From the NCBI RefSeq assembly GCF_022803015.1, contig NZ_JAFKON010000012.1, positions 1-64,000 of the forward strand: a stretch of DNA of 64,000 nucleotides, read 5' to 3'. A program made the translations under genes and the position numbers. Shown here in pieces: positions 16,017 to 25,239 of this stretch. The notes beneath the pieces were generated by a model. That model was given only the letters and a program-made list of their open reading frames with translations. It was not told the DNA's origin and searched no databases. This DNA is from Arthrobacter humicola. Its GTDB lineage: Bacteria > Actinomycetota > Actinomycetes > Actinomycetales > Micrococcaceae. The number at the start of each line of letters is the position of its first letter. The stretch's first letter is position 1.

Positions 16017-17540
16017 TCACAGGCCATAGCTTTCCAGCAGGCGGAGCCAGACTTCGCTGATGGTCGGATAGGAGGGCACGGCGTGCCACAGCCGGTCCAG
16101 CGGGACTTCCCCCACCACGGCAATGGTGGCTGCGTGCAGGAGTTCAGCGACATCCGGGCCGGCGAACGTGGCGCCCAGCAGCACCTTTCGGTCCTCGTCG
16201 ATGACCAGCTGCGCCCACCCTTCGTAGTGTTCGGCATGCAGGGAGGAGCCGGCCACCTGGATGGGGAGTTCCACGGCGGAGGCCCGGAAGCCGTCCTGCT
16301 CCGCCTGCGCCATGGTCCGGCCGACGTTCGCCAGTTCCGGATCGGTAAACACCACGTTCGGCACAGCGTGCTCGGAGGCCGTCTGGGCAAAGCGGCTCCA
16401 CGGTGCCGGCTCGCCGCGGAGTTCGCCCTTGGCCCGGGCGGCAATGGCGTCTCCGGTGGCCCGGGCACCGTACTTGCCCTGGTGCGTCAGCATGACCCGT
16501 CCGGCGGCGTCGCCGGCTGCGTAAAGCCAGGGGTTGCCGGACACATCGTTCTCGGTGGCGTGGTGGACTAGTCCGGTGGAATCGGTGGTGAGCCGCAGGG
16601 TCCCGCCCTCGGGTGCCGGGAGGCCGACGCTGTCCAGGCCGAGTCCCTCAAGGGCGGGGTGCCGGCCGGTGGAGACGAGCAGCTTGTCCGCCGTGATCGT
16701 GGCGCCATGGGCCGTGCCGGTAGCGGGACCGGCGCCCGGGCCGTCCGTGGGGCCGCCCGTGGGGCCGCCGTCGAGCATTACGGTAAGGGAGCCGTCGTCG
16801 TTCTCATGCACGCTCCGCGTACCGGTGTGCAGGCGCAGGTCCACGCCATCGGCGCGCAGGCCGGCAGCGACCAGGTCTGCGGCCTGTTCCGGGAAAACGC
16901 CCAGGAGCCCGCCGCGGGCCACGAGCGTCACGGACGAACCAAGCCGGGCATAGGCCTGGGCGAGTTCGACGCCGGCAACGCCGCCGCCGAGGACCGCAAG
17001 CCGCGCGGGAACCGCGCGGGCTGAGGTCGCCTCCCTGGTGGTCCAGTACTCGACGTCGTGAAGCCCCTCGACCGGCGGCTGGTTCGGGGCGGAGCCCGTG
17101 GCGACCACCACGGCGTGCCGGGCCGTGAGTGCGTAGCTGTTGCCGTCCAGCCCGGCCACCTCGACGTGCCGCGGGGCGGTGATCCAGCCGTGGCCGCGGA
17201 TCAGTTCGATGCCTGTCTCCTCCACCCACTTGACCTGGCTGTCGTCCTGCCAGTTCGAGGTGAAGTAATCCCGGCGCTTCAGCACGGCTGCCGGATCCAG
17301 GGTGCGGGTGACCGCTTCCTGGGCGCCGGGGACCGTCTGCGCGCCATGCAGCGCAGTGCCCGGCCGCAGGAGCGCCTTCGAAGGCATGCAGGCCCAGTAC
17401 GAGCACTCGCCGCCGACCAGCTCCGCCTCGATGAGCACTGCTGTCAGGCCGCCGCGGACCACACGGTCCGCCACATTCTCGCCCACGGCCCCGGCGCCGA
17501 TCACAATGACATCGAATTCCCGCTCAATCTGTGCCGTCAT
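16017..17540 (-). CDS. Dihydrolipoamide-dehydrogenase-like FAD/NAD(P) oxidoreductase
   Basis: 507 aa. FAD-binding VIVIGAGAVGEN at about 11-22. The redox disulfide motif GGECSYWACMPSK has Cys46 and Cys51 (CX4C). The second Rossmann motif reads LAVLGGGVAGVE. The C-terminal dimerisation domain reads HAVPSYPTISE where true lipoamide dehydrogenases have a catalytic His-Pro (HxHPT...E). Here that His is Tyr, as in soluble transhydrogenase-type relatives. It is therefore a disulfide-family flavoprotein whose substrate is unlikely to be lipoamide; quinone or NAD(P) chemistry is possible. No E2 or lipoyl genes lie nearby. Confidence 0.85.
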   Translation of the reverse strand: MTAQIEREFDVIVIGAGAVGENVADRVVRGGLTAVLIEAELVGGECSYWACMPSKALLRPGTALHGAQTVPGAQEAVTRTLDPAAVLKRRDYFTSNWQDDSQVKWVEETGIELIRGHGWITAPRHVEVAGLDGNSYALTARHAVVVATGSAPNQPPVEGLHDVEYWTTREATSARAVPARLAVLGGGVAGVELAQAYARLGSSVTLVARGGLLGVFPEQAADLVAAGLRADGVDLRLHTGTRSVHENDDGSLTVMLDGGPTGGPTDGPGAGPATGTAHGATITADKLLVSTGRHPALEGLGLDSVGLPAPEGGTLRLTTDSTGLVHHATENDVSGNPWLYAAGDAAGRVMLTHQGKYGARATGDAIAARAKGELRGEPAPWSRFAQTASEHAVPNVVFTDPELANVGRTMAQAEQDGFRASAVELPIQVAGSSLHAEHYEGWAQLVIDEDRKVLLGATFAGPDVAELLHAATIAVVGEVPLDRLWHAVPSYPTISEVWLRLLESYGL

Positions 17541-17690
17541 GGCACCAGCCTACGCCGGGGCCATGGCCGCATCCGGGGGAGCTCCGGGCTCCGGCGATGC
17601 GGGCTTCCGGCGTAATGTGCCGGGCCGAACCCTTTGCAGGACGGGGGACGGTCGATACTGTTGGGACCATACTTGGGGGAGGAGGCGGCC

Positions 17691-18434
17691 ATGGCCGCAC
17701 GCAACATGACAACAGGCCCGGCCATACCGCTGGCAAGGTTCAGCGCCCAGGCCCGGCTCCGGGCGCTCCAGTCGGACATCCTGGAGCTGATCCTGGAACG
17801 CGACCTGGTTCCCGGCGACCCGCTGCCGACCGAAAACGAGCTGACGGCGGCACTTGGCGTCGGCCGCAACACCCTGCGGGAGTCCTTGAAGGCGCTCCAG
17901 GCGCTGGGCGTCATTGAGATCCGCCACGGATTCGGCATGTTCGTGGCGCCGAGCAATTTCGAGGCCCTGACCGATGGGCTCACCTTCCGCGCCCGGCTGT
18001 CGCTGCGCCATCAGGGCGAGGAAGCCCTGCAGCTCGTGGAGGTCCGGCAAGCACTCGAATCCGGCCTGGTCGGCGCCGCCATGGACCGGATCAGCGCAGA
18101 ACAGCTGGCCGCCGTGGAGGAGTCCGTGAACCGCATGGAAGCGCTGGCCGACGCGGGGGAGCCCTTCATCGAGGCCGACGCGGAGTTCCACCGCAGGCTT
18201 TTCGAGCCGCTGAACAACGACCTGCTGATCAGCCTGATGGACGTTTTCTGGAAGGTCTACCGCCGGATCCACCTCGAACTCGGCGGACCGTACGCCGTCG
18301 ACCTGCAGGCAACGGCCGCAGTGCACCGGGGGATCTATGAGGCGGTCGCAACGGCGGACAAGGCCCTCGCCTCCGAGCGGCTCAGCACGCATTTCGACGA
18401 CATCCGCACCATCATCGTCCGGACCACGGCCTGA
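17691..18434 (+). CDS. FadR-subfamily GntR transcriptional regulator
   Basis: 247 aa from ATG 17691, selected for GGGGGAGGAGGCGGCC directly before it; the frame stays open further upstream. N-terminal wHTH at about 20-85 (LPTENELTAALGVGRNTLRESLKALQ and IEIRHGFGMFV). C-terminal all-helical FCD ligand domain at about 95-240 with the metal-binding DxxFH pattern (EADAEFHRRL) and later His residues. Such proteins usually sense organic acids or sugars. The neighbour at 16017 is divergent, with about 150 bp between them, and is a possible target. Confidence 0.88.
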   Translation: MAARNMTTGPAIPLARFSAQARLRALQSDILELILERDLVPGDPLPTENELTAALGVGRNTLRESLKALQALGVIEIRHGFGMFVAPSNFEALTDGLTFRARLSLRHQGEEALQLVEVRQALESGLVGAAMDRISAEQLAAVEESVNRMEALADAGEPFIEADAEFHRRLFEPLNNDLLISLMDVFWKVYRRIHLELGGPYAVDLQATAAVHRGIYEAVATADKALASERLSTHFDDIRTIIVRTTA

Positions 18435-18544
18435 GCCCTGCGGCCGGGCCGCTCCGGCCCAACGGCTGCCGCCGGCGCCCAGCCCGGCGCCTAAGGCAGC
18501 CGGCCCGGCGCCCTGGCGCCTAGGGCAGTAGGCGGTTAAAGCAA

Positions 18545-18576
18545 AAGATCCGCCCCGGCGAACCGGGGCGGATCTT
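18545..18576 (-). terminator. Intrinsic terminator of tRNA-Arg
   Basis: AAGATCCGCCCCGG and its complement pair around a CGAA tetraloop. On the minus strand the stem ends CUU-UUG after the tRNA 3' end. Confidence 0.85.
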
Positions 18577-18582
18577 CAACTG

Positions 18583-18656
<74 letters not shown>

Positions 18657-18755
18657 ATTCTTGGCTCTTGGAGAACTTCTCTCTCCCCGAACCTCGAATT
18701 ACTTTACGCGAGCCCGGGCCCAGTTACAAATCGAAACGGGTGTAATCTAGCCGAC

Positions 18756-18783
18756 TAGACCGGTCTACGTGACCTTAGTCACA
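18756..18783 (+). promoter_or_regulatory. CRP/GlxR-type site and adjacent palindrome upstream of pckG
   Basis: C-GTGA-CCTTAG-TCAC-A at 18768-18783 fits the CRP/GlxR consensus GTGA-N6-TCAC. It directly abuts the perfect 12-bp palindrome TAGACCGGTCTA at 18756-18767. Both lie about 150 bp before the pckG start, consistent with carbon-source control. Confidence 0.65.
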
Positions 18784-18933
18784 AAAAGGAGGGATGATGG
18801 CCGGCCAGTTCCTTGAATTTCCGCGGTTTTTGAATTGCTCCGCCCCGGTCATCCCACGTCCGGGCCCGAAATGGGCCCCCTGCCGAGCCCTAGCATTTAG
18901 GACACACCACTGAACCCGAGGAAGGGAACCGTA

Positions 18934-20769
18934 ATGGGAGATCTGGCGCGACTGCCGTTGCTTGAAAAAGCACCCACCACACATGCCGGTCTACTGGCAT
19001 GGGTAGAAGAGGTAGCTCAACTGACCCAGCCGGACCGGATCTACTGGGTTGACGGGTCGGAAGCGGAAAACACCCGGCTGACCGACGAGCTCGTTGCCGC
19101 CGGCACCCTGACCCGCCTCAACGAGGACCTCTTCCCCAAGTCGTTCGCGGCCTTCTCCGACCCCGCCGACGTGGCCCGGGTCGAAGAGCAGACCTTCATC
19201 TGCTCCGAGAACGAGCACGACGCAGGCTTCACCAATAACTGGATGGCCCCGGCGCAGATGAAGGAAAAGCTGCGCGGCCTGTTCGCCGGCTCCATGCGTG
19301 GCCGGACCATGTACGTGATCCCCTTCGTGATGGGCCACCTCGACGCCGAGGACCCCAAGTTCGGCGTCGAGATCACCGACAGCGCCTACGTTGTCGCCTC
19401 CATGCGGATCATGGCCACCATCGGCACCGAGGTCTTGGACAAGATCACCGCGACCAACGCGTTCTTTGTCCCCGCCCTGCACTCCCTGGGCGCCCCGCTG
19501 GCCCCCGGCCAGGCCGATGTCCCGTGGCCCTGCAACCCGGACAAGTGGATTGTCCACTTCCCGGAGGAGCGCTCCATCTGGTCCTTCGGGTCGGGCTACG
19601 GCGGCAACGCCCTGCTCGGCAAGAAGTGCTACGCCCTGCGCATCGCCTCGGTGATGGCACGGGACGAAGGCTGGCTTGCCGAGCACATGCTCATCCTCAA
19701 GCTGACCTCGCCGGAGCAGAAGAACTACTACATCTCCGCCGCCTTCCCGTCGGCCTGCGGCAAGACCAACCTCGCCCTGCTGGATCCGACCATCGAGGGC
19801 TGGAAGGTCGAAACCCTCGGGGACGACATCACCTGGATGCGGTTCGGCAAGGAAGGCGAGCTCCGCGCCGTCAACCCCGAGGCCGGCCTGTTCGGCGTGG
19901 CTCCGGGCACCGGCTGGGGCACCAACCCCAACGCGATGCGCGCCATCGCCAAGGGCCACAGCATCTTCACCAACGTCGCCCTGACGGACGACGGCGGTGT
20001 GTGGTGGGAGGGCATGACCGACGAGGTGCCCGCGCACCTGACCGACTGGCAGGGCAACTCCTGGACCCCGGATTCGGACAAGCCCGCCGCCCACCCGAAC
20101 TCCCGCTTCTGCACGCCGATCGACCAGATCGACATGCTGGCCGAGGAGTACTACAACCCGAACGGCGTGGAGCTTTCCGCGATCCTGTTCGGCGGCCGCC
20201 GCAAGACCACCATCCCGCTGGTCACCGAGGCGCGCAGCTGGTCCAACGGCATCTTCATGGGCTCCACCCTGTCCTCGGAGACCACCGCCGCGGCAGCCGG
20301 TGCCGTGGGCGTTGTCCGCCGGGATCCGATGGCCATGCTGCCCTTCATCGGCTACGACGCAGGCGATTACCTGAACCACTGGGTCAACCTGTCCGCGAAG
20401 GCTAACCCGGAGCGGCTGCCCAAGATCTTCCTGGTCAACTGGTTCCGCCGCAATTCCGAGGGCGGATTCGCCTGGCCCGGATTCGGTGACAACGCCCGGG
20501 TCCTGAAGTGGGCCATCGAACGCCTCGAGGGCAAGGCCGACGCCGTGGAGACCCCCATCGGGTTCGTCCCCACCGCTGACGCGATCGACCTCAAGGGCCT
20601 GGACATGACCCCGGCCCAGGTTGAAGAGGCCGTCCGCGTCGACCCCGCGGAGTGGACCACCGAGCTGGCCTCGATCGAGGAGTGGTTCGCCAACTTCGGC
20701 AGCTCGCTGCCCGAGGCGCTGCGCGCCGAACTCGCAGGGCTGAAGGAGCGCATGGCTGCCGAGCAGTAG
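18934..20769 (+). CDS. pckG: Phosphoenolpyruvate carboxykinase (GTP)
   Basis: 611 aa, full family length. It converts oxaloacetate plus GTP to PEP plus CO2, the first committed step of gluconeogenesis, in the cytoplasm. The P-loop and reactive cysteine appear as FPSACGKTNLAL (about 271-282). The Mn/substrate loop GDDITWMRFG and the conserved RRNSEGGFAWPGFGDNARV near the C-terminus are present. RBS GAGGAAGGG precedes the ATG. The 250-bp upstream region carries a CRP/GlxR-like site. The gene is monocistronic, with a strong terminator after it. Confidence 0.98.
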   Translation: MGDLARLPLLEKAPTTHAGLLAWVEEVAQLTQPDRIYWVDGSEAENTRLTDELVAAGTLTRLNEDLFPKSFAAFSDPADVARVEEQTFICSENEHDAGFTNNWMAPAQMKEKLRGLFAGSMRGRTMYVIPFVMGHLDAEDPKFGVEITDSAYVVASMRIMATIGTEVLDKITATNAFFVPALHSLGAPLAPGQADVPWPCNPDKWIVHFPEERSIWSFGSGYGGNALLGKKCYALRIASVMARDEGWLAEHMLILKLTSPEQKNYYISAAFPSACGKTNLALLDPTIEGWKVETLGDDITWMRFGKEGELRAVNPEAGLFGVAPGTGWGTNPNAMRAIAKGHSIFTNVALTDDGGVWWEGMTDEVPAHLTDWQGNSWTPDSDKPAAHPNSRFCTPIDQIDMLAEEYYNPNGVELSAILFGGRRKTTIPLVTEARSWSNGIFMGSTLSSETTAAAAGAVGVVRRDPMAMLPFIGYDAGDYLNHWVNLSAKANPERLPKIFLVNWFRRNSEGGFAWPGFGDNARVLKWAIERLEGKADAVETPIGFVPTADAIDLKGLDMTPAQVEEAVRVDPAEWTTELASIEEWFANFGSSLPEALRAELAGLKERMAAEQ

Positions 20770-20806
20770 CAGCCGGCACAACAGCACCTATAACAGTGCA
20801 ATAGCG

Positions 20807-20847
20807 ACGGCGGCCCCGCATCTTCCCGGAAGATGCGGGGCCGCCGT
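20807..20847 (+). terminator. Terminator of pckG
   Basis: An 18-bp stem (ACGGCGGCCCCGCATCTT with its complement) around CCCGG is followed by TTTCGTT. Confidence 0.92.
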
Positions 20848-21027
20848 TTTCGTTGGGTGCGTGACGCCGGGACTTAGGTCCCTAGGCCGCGTCAGGCCGG
20901 ATCCCTAGGCTTGTCCGCATTCCATCAGCCGGGCCGGCCGCCGATTGGAGCGTGCGCTGGGGGCATTCCGGGCGGGTGCGGCCGCGCCCCCGACCTGCTC
21001 GCGGTAAGCGAGATTCAGGAGTTCCTC

Positions 21028-22425
21028 ATGCTTGTCAACGACGACATCGATGCTTTGTCCAGCGCTGTCAGCGGCCCGGTCGCGTTGCCGGACAGCCCCG
21101 AATTCGCGGAGGAGACGTTCGCCTTCAACGTCGCAACAGTGCACCGGCCCGACGTCGTTCTGGGGGCCGCAGATGCCCGGGACGTCGTGGCCGCGGTTAA
21201 ATGGGCGGCCGAGCGCAGGCTTCCCGTGTCCGTCCAGTCCACCGGTCACGGCGCCGAATCGGCGATCGATGGCGGCCTGCTCATCAACACGCGCAGGCTG
21301 CAGGACCTGCAGATCGATCCGGATGAACGCACCGCACGCGTCGGCGCCGGGGTGAAGTGGCGCACCCTCCTGGAGGCCAGCGTGCCGCACGGGCTCGTCG
21401 GATTGCACGGTTCCAGCACCGACGTCGGCGTCGTCGGCTACACGCTCGGCGGCGGGCTGCCCGTGCTCGGCCGCGCGCACGGCTTCGCGGCGGACCATGT
21501 CCGCAGCATGGAGATTGTCACGGCCGACGGCGCGCTGCGGCGGATCGACGCCGACGCCGAGGCCGAGCTGTTTGCACTGATGCGCGGCGGCAAGGGCAAC
21601 CTGGGGATCGTGACCGCCCTCGAGTTCAGTCTCTTTCCGTTCAGTGACTTCTACGGCGGCGGCATCATCTATCCCGGGGCAGATGCGGCCACCGTCCTGG
21701 CTGCCTTCCGCCACTGGCTGCCCACGCTGCCCGAAGATGCCTCACCCTCGATCTCGCTGCTGCGGCTTCCGGATATGGACTTCGTTCCCGAGCCGCTGCG
21801 GAACCAGTTCGTCGTGCACCTGCGCTTTGCCTTCCTGGGCAAGCGCGAGGCCGGCGACGCGCTGCTGGCCCCGATGCGGGCGGTCTCCACCCCGTTGATG
21901 GACACGGCCGGGCCCATGAGCTACCTCGACGTTGACCAGATCCACATGGACCCGGCGGACCCGCTGCCCTTCATGGACGGCGGCGCGCTCCTGAAGGATT
22001 TCGGCGACGATGCCGTGGCTGACCTGCTCGAGCTCACCGGGGACGGTTCGGACTGCCCGCTGCTGCTGGTGGAGGTCCGGCCGCTCGGTGGCGCGCTGGC
22101 GCGGACTGCTGCAGTGCCGGATGCGTTGCCGGACGCCGTGTCGGGGCGGGACGCGGCCTTCCTGCTGTTCCTCGTCGGGTTCAAGATACCGCCCCTTGCC
22201 GAGGCCGTATCGGCCTCCATCAGCGGGATCCTGGCCGCGATGGCTCCCCACTCCACCGGGTACACGCTGGTCAATTTCCATGGCGAGCCGGGCGACGAGG
22301 AGGACCGGGCCCGGGCGTGGTCTCCTGAGGTATATGAGCGGATGCGGTCCGCGAAGTCCACGTACGACCCCGGCAACCTCCTGCGCTTCGGCCACGCGAT
22401 CACCGGGGTGCCGGCGGCGGGCTGA
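21028..22425 (+). CDS. Berberine-bridge-enzyme-type FAD-linked oxidoreductase
   Basis: 465 aa from ATG 21028 (CAGGAG six bases upstream). VAO/PCMH FAD domain at about 35-205: a P-P-loop-type RPDVVLGAADARDVVAAV, His74 in QSTGHGAES for covalent 8-alpha flavin linkage, and TDVGVVGYTLGGG. The second attachment cysteine of bicovalent BBE enzymes is replaced by Ser (GSSTDVG, about 128-134), so flavin is probably linked only through His74. The C-terminal BBE motif is YDPGNLLRFGHAI. It is a cytoplasmic oxidase or dehydrogenase of unknown substrate. It stands alone between two terminators. Confidence 0.87.
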   Translation: MLVNDDIDALSSAVSGPVALPDSPEFAEETFAFNVATVHRPDVVLGAADARDVVAAVKWAAERRLPVSVQSTGHGAESAIDGGLLINTRRLQDLQIDPDERTARVGAGVKWRTLLEASVPHGLVGLHGSSTDVGVVGYTLGGGLPVLGRAHGFAADHVRSMEIVTADGALRRIDADAEAELFALMRGGKGNLGIVTALEFSLFPFSDFYGGGIIYPGADAATVLAAFRHWLPTLPEDASPSISLLRLPDMDFVPEPLRNQFVVHLRFAFLGKREAGDALLAPMRAVSTPLMDTAGPMSYLDVDQIHMDPADPLPFMDGGALLKDFGDDAVADLLELTGDGSDCPLLLVEVRPLGGALARTAAVPDALPDAVSGRDAAFLLFLVGFKIPPLAEAVSASISGILAAMAPHSTGYTLVNFHGEPGDEEDRARAWSPEVYERMRSAKSTYDPGNLLRFGHAITGVPAAG

Positions 22426-22453
22426 GCCTGGACAGGCCTGGCCAGGTTAACCA

Positions 22454-22501
22454 CGACGGCGGCCCGGCACCTTTATTGCGAAAGATGCCGGGCCGCCGTC
22501 G
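22454..22501 (+). terminator. Terminator of the FAD-linked oxidoreductase
   Basis: CGACGGCGGCCCGGCA and TGCCGGGCCGCCGTCG form a 16-bp perfect stem with a 16-base loop, 28 bases after the stop. Confidence 0.85.
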
Positions 22502-22526
22502 AACTCTCATCGATCGCTCCGAAAAC

Positions 22527-22550
22527 GCCCTTTTGACCCCTCAAAAGGGC
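22527..22550 (-). terminator. Terminator of hmp
   Basis: GCCCTTTTGA and TCAAAAGGGC pair around CCCC. On the minus strand the stem is followed by GUUUUC, 26 bases past the hmp stop. Confidence 0.85.
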
Positions 22551-22575
22551 CGTTGCGGAGCAGCCGATGAGTGCT

Positions 22576-23736
22576 TTAGCTGGCGAGCCAGATGTCCGGG
22601 CCGAAGACCTCGTAGTGGATCTTCGTGGCCGGGATGCCGGCGTTGATGGCCTCGTTGCGGATGTTCTTCATGAACGGCAGCGGGCCACACAGGTAGAGCG
22701 AGGCGTTGGCCGGGAGGTCCACCTCGCGCAGGGACATGAAGCCCGCGTTGGAACCGGCTTCGGGCTGCTCGAGCCAGAGCTGCAGGTCGGCGCCGTCCAG
22801 GCGTTCGACGTCGTCCGTCATCTGGGAGCGCAGCGCCCAGCTGTCCAGGGTGCTTTCGGCGTGCAGGACCAGGACCTGGCGGTCCGAGCCGGACTCGGCC
22901 AGGGAGCGCAGAATGGACGCCGTGGGCGTACAGCCGATGCCGGCCGAGGCCAGGACCACGGGGCCGTCGCCCGCCGCGAGTGTGATTTCGCCGTAGGGGT
23001 TGGAGATTTCGATGACGTCGCCCACGGCCACGTTGTTGTGCAGCACGGGGGAGACCTCGCCGCCGTCGTCGAGCTTGGTGGTGAAGCTGCGGCTGGTGCC
23101 GGCGTCACCGGAGAGGGAGTACTGGCGGACCTGGCGGAGCCCGTCCGGAAGCGTGACCTTGACGCTGACGTACTGGCCCGGCAGCGCCGCGGTGATGGGG
23201 GTGTCGTCGGCCGGTTCCAGGGTGAAGGTCATGGAACCGGTGCCGGCCGGGGTCTTGGCGGCAACCTTCCAGGGGGTCCACATCTTGGCGTTGGCCTGTG
23301 CGGCGTAGAGGCCCTTCTCGAGCTTGATGAGGGCGTCAGCCATGAGCCAGTAGACCTCGGTCCAGGCTTCGGCGATTTCCGGGGTGATGACCTCGGCCAG
23401 GTCCTCGGCGATGGCGGCGAAGAGGTGCTCGTAGACCACCTGGTACTGCGGTTCGGTGATGCCGAGGGAAGCGTGGCGGTGCGCGATCCGGGACAGCACG
23501 GTCTCCGGCAGGGTGTCCGGGTTGTTCACCAGGTGGCTGGCGAAGGCGGCGATGCTTCCGGCCAGGGCCTGCTGCTGATTGCCCGAGCGCTGGTTGGAGC
23601 GGCTGAACAGGCCGTCCAGCAGTTCGGGGTGGGCGGCGAAGAGGCGGGCGTAGAACTTGGGGGTGATGGCCCCGATCCGGGAACCGACCAGCGGCAGGGT
23701 GGCCTCGATGACGGGGAAGGACTTGTCCGAGAGCAT
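22576..23736 (-). CDS. hmp: Flavohemoprotein, nitric oxide dioxygenase
   Basis: 386 aa. The globin domain (about 1-135) has the B10 Tyr29 in FYARLF, the E7-region Gln in GNQQQAL, and the proximal His at about 88 in AHRHASLGI. The ferredoxin-reductase part (about 150-386) has RQYSLSG for FAD, VVLASAGIGCTPTASIL for NAD(P)H, and a C-terminal YEVFGPD. It oxidises NO to nitrate with O2 and NAD(P)H in the cytoplasm. An NsrR-like palindrome lies about 50 bp upstream, and an nsrR gene lies 1.5 kb away on the same strand, so NO-induced derepression is very likely. Confidence 0.96.
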   Translation of the reverse strand: MLSDKSFPVIEATLPLVGSRIGAITPKFYARLFAAHPELLDGLFSRSNQRSGNQQQALAGSIAAFASHLVNNPDTLPETVLSRIAHRHASLGITEPQYQVVYEHLFAAIAEDLAEVITPEIAEAWTEVYWLMADALIKLEKGLYAAQANAKMWTPWKVAAKTPAGTGSMTFTLEPADDTPITAALPGQYVSVKVTLPDGLRQVRQYSLSGDAGTSRSFTTKLDDGGEVSPVLHNNVAVGDVIEISNPYGEITLAAGDGPVVLASAGIGCTPTASILRSLAESGSDRQVLVLHAESTLDSWALRSQMTDDVERLDGADLQLWLEQPEAGSNAGFMSLREVDLPANASLYLCGPLPFMKNIRNEAINAGIPATKIHYEVFGPDIWLAS

Positions 23737-23783
23737 GTTGACTCCTGAGGTAGTGGCCCGGCTTCTTCAGTCGGGCCCGCGAC

Positions 23784-23810
23784 GATACTTGCATTTCAAA
23801 TACGAATATC
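23784..23810. promoter_or_regulatory. NsrR-like operator in the hmp promoter
   Basis: 27-bp imperfect inverted repeat: GATACTTGCATTT-C-AAATACGAATATC. The two 13-bp halves match at 10 positions and resemble the ATA-rich 11-1-11 sites of Streptomyces NsrR. The centre lies about 60 bp before the hmp ATG. Confidence 0.75.
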
Positions 23811-23892
23811 TATGCCTCAGTTCTACACTGCGTAGAAATCTATTCCAAATCGACGGGCTTCCGGGCGTGGCGGCGGCGGGCGCAGGCGGGTG

Positions 23893-25047
23893 TCAGTGGC
23901 AAGTGTCGCTGCCGGAAAAGGAACCGGTAGTGCCCACGTTCGTCAACGTCATGCCGGGAAGGGGGAGGAACTGCCAGGAGTAGGACGTCGCGTTCAGGGT
24001 CAATTTGAGCGGCCCGAAGGCGCTTCGGCCACGGGCCACCATTGCGGTCAGGAGGGGGGGGTCGGTGTTGGCCGACAACGCCTGGAGATCCGCCCCGCCG
24101 GCGCCCGCGGTAAAGGACCGGATCCCGGTCGGGGGAGAGCGCCGCCGCCGGCCCCCATGAACTCGGCAAGGGTGGCGTTCTGGTACTGAAGGTCCCCAAG
24201 GGCGATGAACCTGTCGGGCGACTGGGCCGCGACCACCGCGGCCACGTCGCCATGGCGGCACGCCGAGGTGGTGACAACTGAGCCGGGGGCACAGGCGATG
24301 TCGCCGACAGCCAGCACGGTCGCAGTCCCGCCGGCACCGGGTTGGGTGGTGGCGGTGGCCTCGTTGGAGCCGGGGCCGGTGTTGCCGGCGGCGTCGGTGG
24401 CGGTGACGCGGTAGTACCAGGTTCCGGCGGGGCGGTTGGTGTCGGTGTAGCTGAGCCCGGTGGTGTCGGCGATTCTGCTGGTGGTGGCGGGGGTGAAGCC
24501 TGCCGCGGTGGAGCGGTGGAGCGGTGGACGGTGTAGCCAGTGGCGCCGGTGTTGTCGGTCGCCGCGGTCCAGGACAGGGCGATGGTGGTTCCGGTGGCTG
24601 TGGCGGCCAGGGTCCCGGGCGCGCCGGGTGCGGTGGTGTCGGGCGGGGTTCCGTCCGTGTAGGTGAGGGTGGAGCGCAGCGTGGCGGAGGCCTGGCGTGA
24701 CCAGAACCAGGAGCTGTCGGTGCCGGTCAGGGCCAGGGTCCGGGACCCGGTTCAGCCGGTTATCAGGCTGGTGTCCAGGGGAATGTCGTAGGCCGTGTCG
24801 GCGGCCGTGCCGCCGGGCAGGGACCCGAGGGTGGGCCCGGAAACCGCGGGGCGGTTGGCGTAGAGGGTGCCGGTCTCGGACCAGGAGTCGGCCGCTGAGC
24901 GGACGTTGAGGGTGTTGGCGGAGCCGGCGGAGGCCAGGCTGGTGGTGCGGATGCGCAGGATCGCGCCGGTCAGTGTTTGGGGGCGGTGATGAACGTCAGT
25001 AGGAGCGCCGCGGCGCCGGCAGCGCCAAACCAGCGGATACTTTTCAT
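23893..25047 (-). pseudogene. Decayed secreted DNRLRE-FN3-metallophosphoesterase
   Basis: Conceptual minus-strand reading starts MKSIRWFGAAGAAALLLTFI (signal peptide, ATG at 25047). It continues as a DNRLRE-like wall domain (SSADSW-type motifs, about 24670-24980), an FN3 domain (ending WYYRVTATDAAGNTGPGS, about 24370-24610) and a calcineurin-like phosphoesterase start (VLAVGDIACAPGS, then FIALGDLQYQ), and ends GSFSGSDTCH. Lesions: a frame break after the signal peptide near 24975; an in-frame TGA at 24752-24754; an extra copy of an 8-bp repeat near 24515; and a break with large internal loss near 24140, which removes the metal-binding GNHE/GHxH part. Several independent lesions argue for real decay rather than one sequencing error. 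Confidence 0.8.
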
Positions 25048-25239
25048 CAGCGGCCTTCGACTGGCCGGAAAGACAAAAATACCGGCTTGGTGACGTTCCC
25101 TAGGGGTACTTTGTCACCCCGTGCCTGCTTGAAGTCAATGGGCAGGCCCGCCAGGAAGGGCGTTTGGACGCCAAACCAAAGGTTTTCCCCAGATTGGGCC
25201 GGATTCCCGCCGGTAAGCGGCCCGAACCTGCCGGGCCGC

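Noticed and set aside
21028..22425. BBE-type oxidase considered as a hexose oxidase or antibiotic-biosynthesis enzyme
   Set aside because: Only family-level motifs are visible, and no biosynthetic neighbours support a specific substrate.
22567..23748. 393-codon plus-strand frame
   Set aside because: Antisense of hmp, whose heme and flavin motifs are intact.
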